DNA from: Ursus arctos
Taxonomy: Eukaryota > Chordata > Mammalia > Carnivora > Ursidae
Direction: 5' to 3'
Length of the DNA: 64,000 nt
Assembly (NCBI RefSeq): GCF_023065955.2
Contig: NW_026622808.1
Span: forward strand, 46,202,475-46,266,474
How positions within the stretch are numbered: position 1 is the first letter of the stretch; each line of letters starts with the position of its first letter. A program made the translations under genes and the position numbers. The notes beneath the pieces were generated by a model that worked only from the letters and a program-made list of their open reading frames with translations, did no database searches and was not told the DNA's origin. Positions 59,786 through 64,000 of this stretch are shown here, one piece after another.

Positions 59786-61424
59786 CATCTATTCACCAGC
59801 TTATCTCATTAAGCCTTTATTTCCAGGACATTCACACACCTCTGACCCTCGTGCACCTTAACTGATGACCTTTGTTCCCCATTAAATATTACCTGTTATA
59901 ACCCTTATAAAGATAGACCTTTTGGAGCCCATCTTAAAGACCCACTTTATCTCATTTTCATATTTAGAGAAATTTATCCTAGCAACCACAAGTAAATAAA
60001 AATCAAATTAAATGTTTACTATATTCTGATAAGGGAAAATGACAACCTAAGAATTTCTCTTCTACCTCCCAGAAAAACATGCTCTTCCTGAGCATTCCCT
60101 CTTTCTCAAATTCCAAGATGAATGAAGGTAAATCTCAAGGTCAGTCACCTACCCTGTCCTAACGCTAACAATTGTTCTCCAAACTTGCCCCACTTTTTAT
60201 TTCCCCTTAATATATATATTATTTTCCTCCTACCATTTGCTCTTTGACCTTTCTAGAGTAATTAGCTAGCATCTCCAGACCTTACCATTTGCACTGATGT
60301 ATAATAAAGACCAAGAAGCCAGTGATCAAGACAGAAATCTATTTGGTGGAGTAGGAGAAGCTCTAGTAACAAGGTGGCTGAGTCAGGTTTTTCTTCAGCA
60401 GGTGAGGGAGGGACAGGTGAATATTTGCATGTTAATGTATTTTTCCTTGCTGTATACTATTCACCTAAAGTCCAGCCATTCATTTCACCAACTCACTCAG
60501 AACCAGAGTTATACAAAGCTTGCAGCATAGACTATATTCTCATGACATTTTACACAAGAAAAGGCTTTGTAATTAAATAAATCTGGAAAATGTTTGATCT
60601 TGTATCCTTCCATTTGAGATTTATGATGCATCTTAAAGGCTCTGACAAGTTCTGCAGTAAGGAATATGTTTAATTTATTTTGCTTGGCATTTCAAAAACT
60701 AATTTATTGATTAAATTCTTCAAGGTAATACCTACTAACAGTCTTTGCAATATTCTTTGAGCATTGCAATGCTAAGAGATTTGTAGATAATAATGCCATC
60801 TTGGGAGAGCTTTCATGTTTTTGGAAGTCTCACGCAAGCAGTGAAGCTCTAATGTTGAAGACATTGGGTGCATGGCTGGCCAGTGTTCCATACTAGGAAG
60901 CAGGACCCTCTGATAACTAGTCTTCCACTGCCTATATTTGGCTTGGAACTGCTCTCCATATGAACTGCTGAGATACTGGGCTCCATGGGTAGGAGAAGAA
61001 TAACTGTGAGCCCACTGCAAGGCCTCCCTCCCATCAAACCAATTTAGTGCTCTCACAGCTCCTACTGCACCTTGGGCTTGTTAGCAGTTTCCTACAAAAA
61101 GGACCAAGTTCTGTTTATCCGTGTTTCAGGAAACTTCTCCAAACTCCTCCCTTTTTTTAGTCCTCTTAAATATGTATGTCCTCCATCTGGCCATGTCTGG
61201 TTGAGAACCTATGACTTTGGACTGCGTTTTTCTCTCTGCCTCGCCCATTCGATTTAATGTTCTGTCTCAGAGGTCTAGCTCCTACTCCAGATCCACCCTC
61301 ACAACCTAAAACTAGAGGTCAACCTCACCCTCTTCATCTCAGATTCGAGAACCCCAGCTCAAGGATGAACTTCTAGCCTACCACTGGTCCGCAAGGGAAA
61401 TGTAAAAAAGTCTTCTTTAAAACA
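59786..61424. other. unique sequence, nothing recognised
   Basis: Frames up to 94 residues on both strands. No motifs, RNA gene or repeat family recognised. Confidence 0.4.
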
Positions 61425-61625
61425 CCCTATACATTTTACCTCATTCTTTTGTCAGACTTAGTGCTTTCTACTTGCACTATAGTTATATATATACATGACC
61501 TAAATCTCTATGCCACCGCCTCTGAGATCTCAAGCTTCTTGAGGACAAACATCTCTATTTTTTCACATCTTTCATAATGCCTAGGTAAAGCCAACTGCAG
61601 ACAGTAAGAAATCAATGAATGTTTA
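61425..61625 (+). mobile_element. L2 3'-end fragment
   Basis: 'caagcttcttgaggacaaac', 'atctttcataatgcctaggt', 'agtaagaaatcaatgaatgt' match the L2 terminal block. Confidence 0.7.
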
Positions 61626-61789
61626 TGGAATCCACAAATAGGAGAATGAATGATCTTTTATATAACATGAAACTTTGCTTTTGACGACCAAGAGAAAAGA
61701 TAACAGATCTGTAAATGCAATGGATAGAAGTAAGATAACTACATCTTGTTAATTTAGGATTCTCTAATTCAAAAGCTGTGTTAATCCCC

Positions 61790-62014
61790 ATAGGGTGGTG
61801 ATTTTGCTTGCCTCTCTGCACCCCCAGATCCATCTGGCAATGTCTGGAAATATACCTTATTGTCACAACTGGGGTGAGGGGAACAGAACTATTGGTATCT
61901 AGTTAGTAGAAGCCCAGAATGCTGCTAAATGTCTTACAATGCACAGGACAGTCCCTCTACAACAAAGAGTCGCATGACCCAAAATATCAAGTACCAGTAC
62001 TAAGAAATCCTGCC
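61790..62014 (+). mobile_element. MER5A hAT-Charlie DNA transposon
   Basis: Strong match to the remembered MER5A order: 'ccatctggcaatgtctggaa', 'ttattgtcacaactggggtg', 'attggtatctagttagtaga', 'aatgctgctaaatgtcttac', 'aatgcacaggacagtccctc', 'acaacaaagagtcgcatgac'. Non-autonomous, ancient and without coding capacity. Terminal repeats are eroded. Confidence 0.92.
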
Positions 62015-62756
62015 ATAGAGGTAAGGCAAAGCTCTCCTTTTCATTGCCCAACAGCAAAAGCTTTCTATAGAAATTAATAGCCTGAAAAGATTGCAAATAG
62101 AATTTAAGCTTTTTCAAGTGCATAAGGTCACCTGATTTGCTTTCATCAAAGAGTGGTCTTCATCATTGTTATTATTATTCCACTCTGTAATCACCCAGAA
62201 TGCTTTGCTTATGCTATGTGTTTGACCAATTGCTGAATTGGATTGCTTAAATGCTTTCTCTACTTAGTGATGCTTTTGTCTATATTACAGGGTAGGAACC
62301 AAATTTAATTCCCCAGTCACAGGACAAATATTTACCACAAACAATAGCATTCCAACGATTTGAATCTCTAACTGCCAGAATGGCTTCTATAAAAGAAATT
62401 GTAAGCACAAATGCTCAGTTAGTATTTAAAGACCCAATTGCTCATAAGCCAGACAGTACATGCACAAATTACTGCTTTCTTCACTTGACAACTGCTGTTT
62501 TTATCCTGACACATCCACTTAAAAATTATTTCTGACAAGAATCTTAACAGCTTTAAATCAGTCTAATTAAAAGTAATACATTTTTGCTAGAAAAGTGTTT
62601 GAAATTATACAGTATTGCACAGTTGACTTTTCAAATCAAGTTACTGAGTGCATTAGTAAATGCCAAAAACACCTCCACTGACATATGGTCTCCTATCAAA
62701 GGAAAACATTCCTAATATGCTTATGGAAGTTCCTAACTGCAAATTTATAGGTGGTT
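62015..62756. other. unique AT-rich sequence, nothing recognised
   Basis: A short (TTA)n patch lies at about 62168-62180. No exon or repeat family was recognised. Confidence 0.4.
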
Positions 62757-62798
62757 AAAAAACAAAAAACAAAACAAACAAACAAACAAACAAAAAAA
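62757..62798. repeat. (CAAA)n simple repeat
   Basis: AAAAAC units pass into seven or so CAAA units. Confidence 0.92.
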
Positions 62799-62889
62799 CG
62801 CTTAGAGCTTTTCTGTGATGTATCAGCACCATGTCCTCAAACACGACTTGATATAGATTTGGTAGGCAGCTTCTGACAATGATCACTGA

Positions 62890-62991
62890 GGTTTTCGATG
62901 ATCCCCACCTCCTGGTACCCACATCTCTGTGTAACCCCTTTCATGTCAGTGTATATGGGACCTAGTGACTCACTCCTGAGGGGGGGAAAAA

Positions 62992-63035
<44 letters not shown>

Positions 63036-63475
63036 CGTGCACAGATGATAGGATGTCATTTTCATGATGAGGTTCCAAGAGAGTCTAACCTCCATTTTAC
63101 TGGCTTTCTCTCTGTTGCTGGCATGTTCTCTTACCCTCTCATGTCCGGCTACCATGTTGTCAGTTGTCCCATGGAGAGCCCACATGGCAAGGGACTGAGG
63201 GTGATCCACAGCACAGAAGACAAAACTCAGTCCGACGACCCGCAAGGAACTGAATCCTCCCCAAAAAATATGTGAATGAGCTTGGAAGTGAATCCTTCCC
63301 AGGTAAGCCTTGAGATGACTGCAGCCCCCTGAGAGACCCAAAGCCAGAGAGCCTCGCTAACTTGCCCCTGGATTCCTGTCCCACAGAAGCTGTGAAATAA
63401 ATATATTGTCATTTTCAGCTGCTAAGTTTGTGGCAATTTATTGTAGAGCCATAGGCAAGTAATATACACTATGAC
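62890..63475 (+). mobile_element. MLT1 LTR (ERVL-MaLR), with internal microsatellite
   Basis: Plus-strand MLT1 solo LTR: 'cctggtacccacatctctgt', 'gtgtaacccctttcatgtca', 'gctaccatgttgtcagttgt', 'catggagagcccacatggca', 'gcaaggaactgaatcctccc', 'gaatgagcttggaagtga', and the end 'gctgctaagtttgtggcaat'. The 125-residue plus frame and several minus frames over it are LTR read-through, not genes. Confidence 0.9.
62990..63036. repeat. (TA)n(GA)n compound microsatellite
   Basis: TATA units followed by about 14 GA units, inside the MLT1 LTR. Confidence 0.95.
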
Positions 63476-64000
63476 CTCTAAATCTCTCTCATTCTTTTAA
63501 AATCTTTTCATACCTGAAAGGCCCACCTCTCCTGTTCCTTGATGGATATTTTTTATGGTTCCATCATAAAAAACTCTTTATGCTCTTGAGCTAAACTTTG
63601 CTCATCCTTACCCGCACACCAGTATTTTGTCCTGATATCTATGTTTTTCAAAAGCATGCTCCTTGACGCTCTGTTTTCCTCTACTCCAAAGCCCAAATGA
63701 ACGGAACGAGAAGTGCAATCTCGGCTGTCTGGGTTGAGAGCACTGGAGTCATCATTACCTTCTCCATTTTCTTCAGTGACAATCCTACACACCGCCGTGA
63801 TGCCCTCAAACTGTGCCTCTTTTCTCCACAAAGGCTCTCGCATCCCTCCTTCCCTTATTATTTCCTTATGTTAGAACTATTATAATTGTCCAAAATAGAC
63901 CTCTTCTCCAATTCGCTTTGTACATACAAAACCAGATTACACCCTCTAAAACACCACTTTCCTCATTTTACCTAAAGATTTTGGTGAAGAATCTTGAGAA
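63476..64000. other. unique sequence, nothing recognised
   Basis: A 96-residue minus frame at 63553-63843 has no recognisable motif. The window ends without a clear feature. Confidence 0.4.

Noticed and set aside
62898..63412. Cluster of 61-125 residue frames on both strands
   Set aside because: They lie within an MLT1 LTR and a GA microsatellite.

Overview
This window is non-coding DNA from a placental mammal, almost certainly a caniform carnivore. It carries nine tRNA-derived SINEs of the carnivore SINEC type (5' end ggggcgcctgggtgg, pyrimidine-rich 3' part, tail of aaataaataaaatctt). Most resemble the form I know from bears and the giant panda ('ccccacatcaggctcctccgctgggagcctgcttct'-like middle, read in pieces across copies), so an ursid is my best guess. 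Carnivora is strongly supported and bear is moderately supported. No host protein-coding exon, tRNA, rRNA or bacterial-type feature could be supported. Nearly all longer open frames lie in transposons or chance reading frames. The long frame near 39-41 kb is a LINE-1 ORF2 fragment.

Layout. 0-12 kb: mostly unique AT-rich sequence with an MER20-like DNA transposon fossil, L2 fragments, (CA)n, (GAAA)n and (GT)n microsatellites and one young SINE. 12-24 kb: old fossils (MLT1-type LTRs, MIRs, a hAT-like element), with two SINEs, one of them inserted into an MLT1 LTR with a 20-bp target-site duplication (TSD). 24-46 kb: a LINE-1 dense block, nearly all in + orientation. It holds a tiny 3'-end insertion with a (CAT)n tail, two older carnivore L1s (one twin-primed, with its 5' half inverted and a SINE nested inside), L1M relics, and one young 5'-truncated L1 whose ORF2 remains open from the truncation point to the stop. 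46-55 kb: mostly unique sequence with MIRs, a compound pyrimidine microsatellite and a SINE-in-SINE nest. 55.6-58.8 kb: the only CpG-rich DNA in the window. About 30 CpGs (hand count) lie within 55780-56195, together with five exact CRE half-sites (CGTCA/TGACG), and a weaker CpG-bearing patch lies at 58.6-58.8 kb. 58.8-64 kb: old repeats including a clear MER5A and an MLT1 LTR at the right end.

There is no operon-like or pathway-like organisation to describe. The best candidate for host function is the CpG-rich segment near 56 kb (promoter or enhancer). The other points of interest are insertion structures: twin priming, nested insertions, an A-box duplication in a SINE, and a microsatellite replacing an L1 tail. 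I did not find a convincing undescribed biological system. Repeat family names come from remembered consensus patterns, not a database search, and edges are approximate unless a TSD is given.
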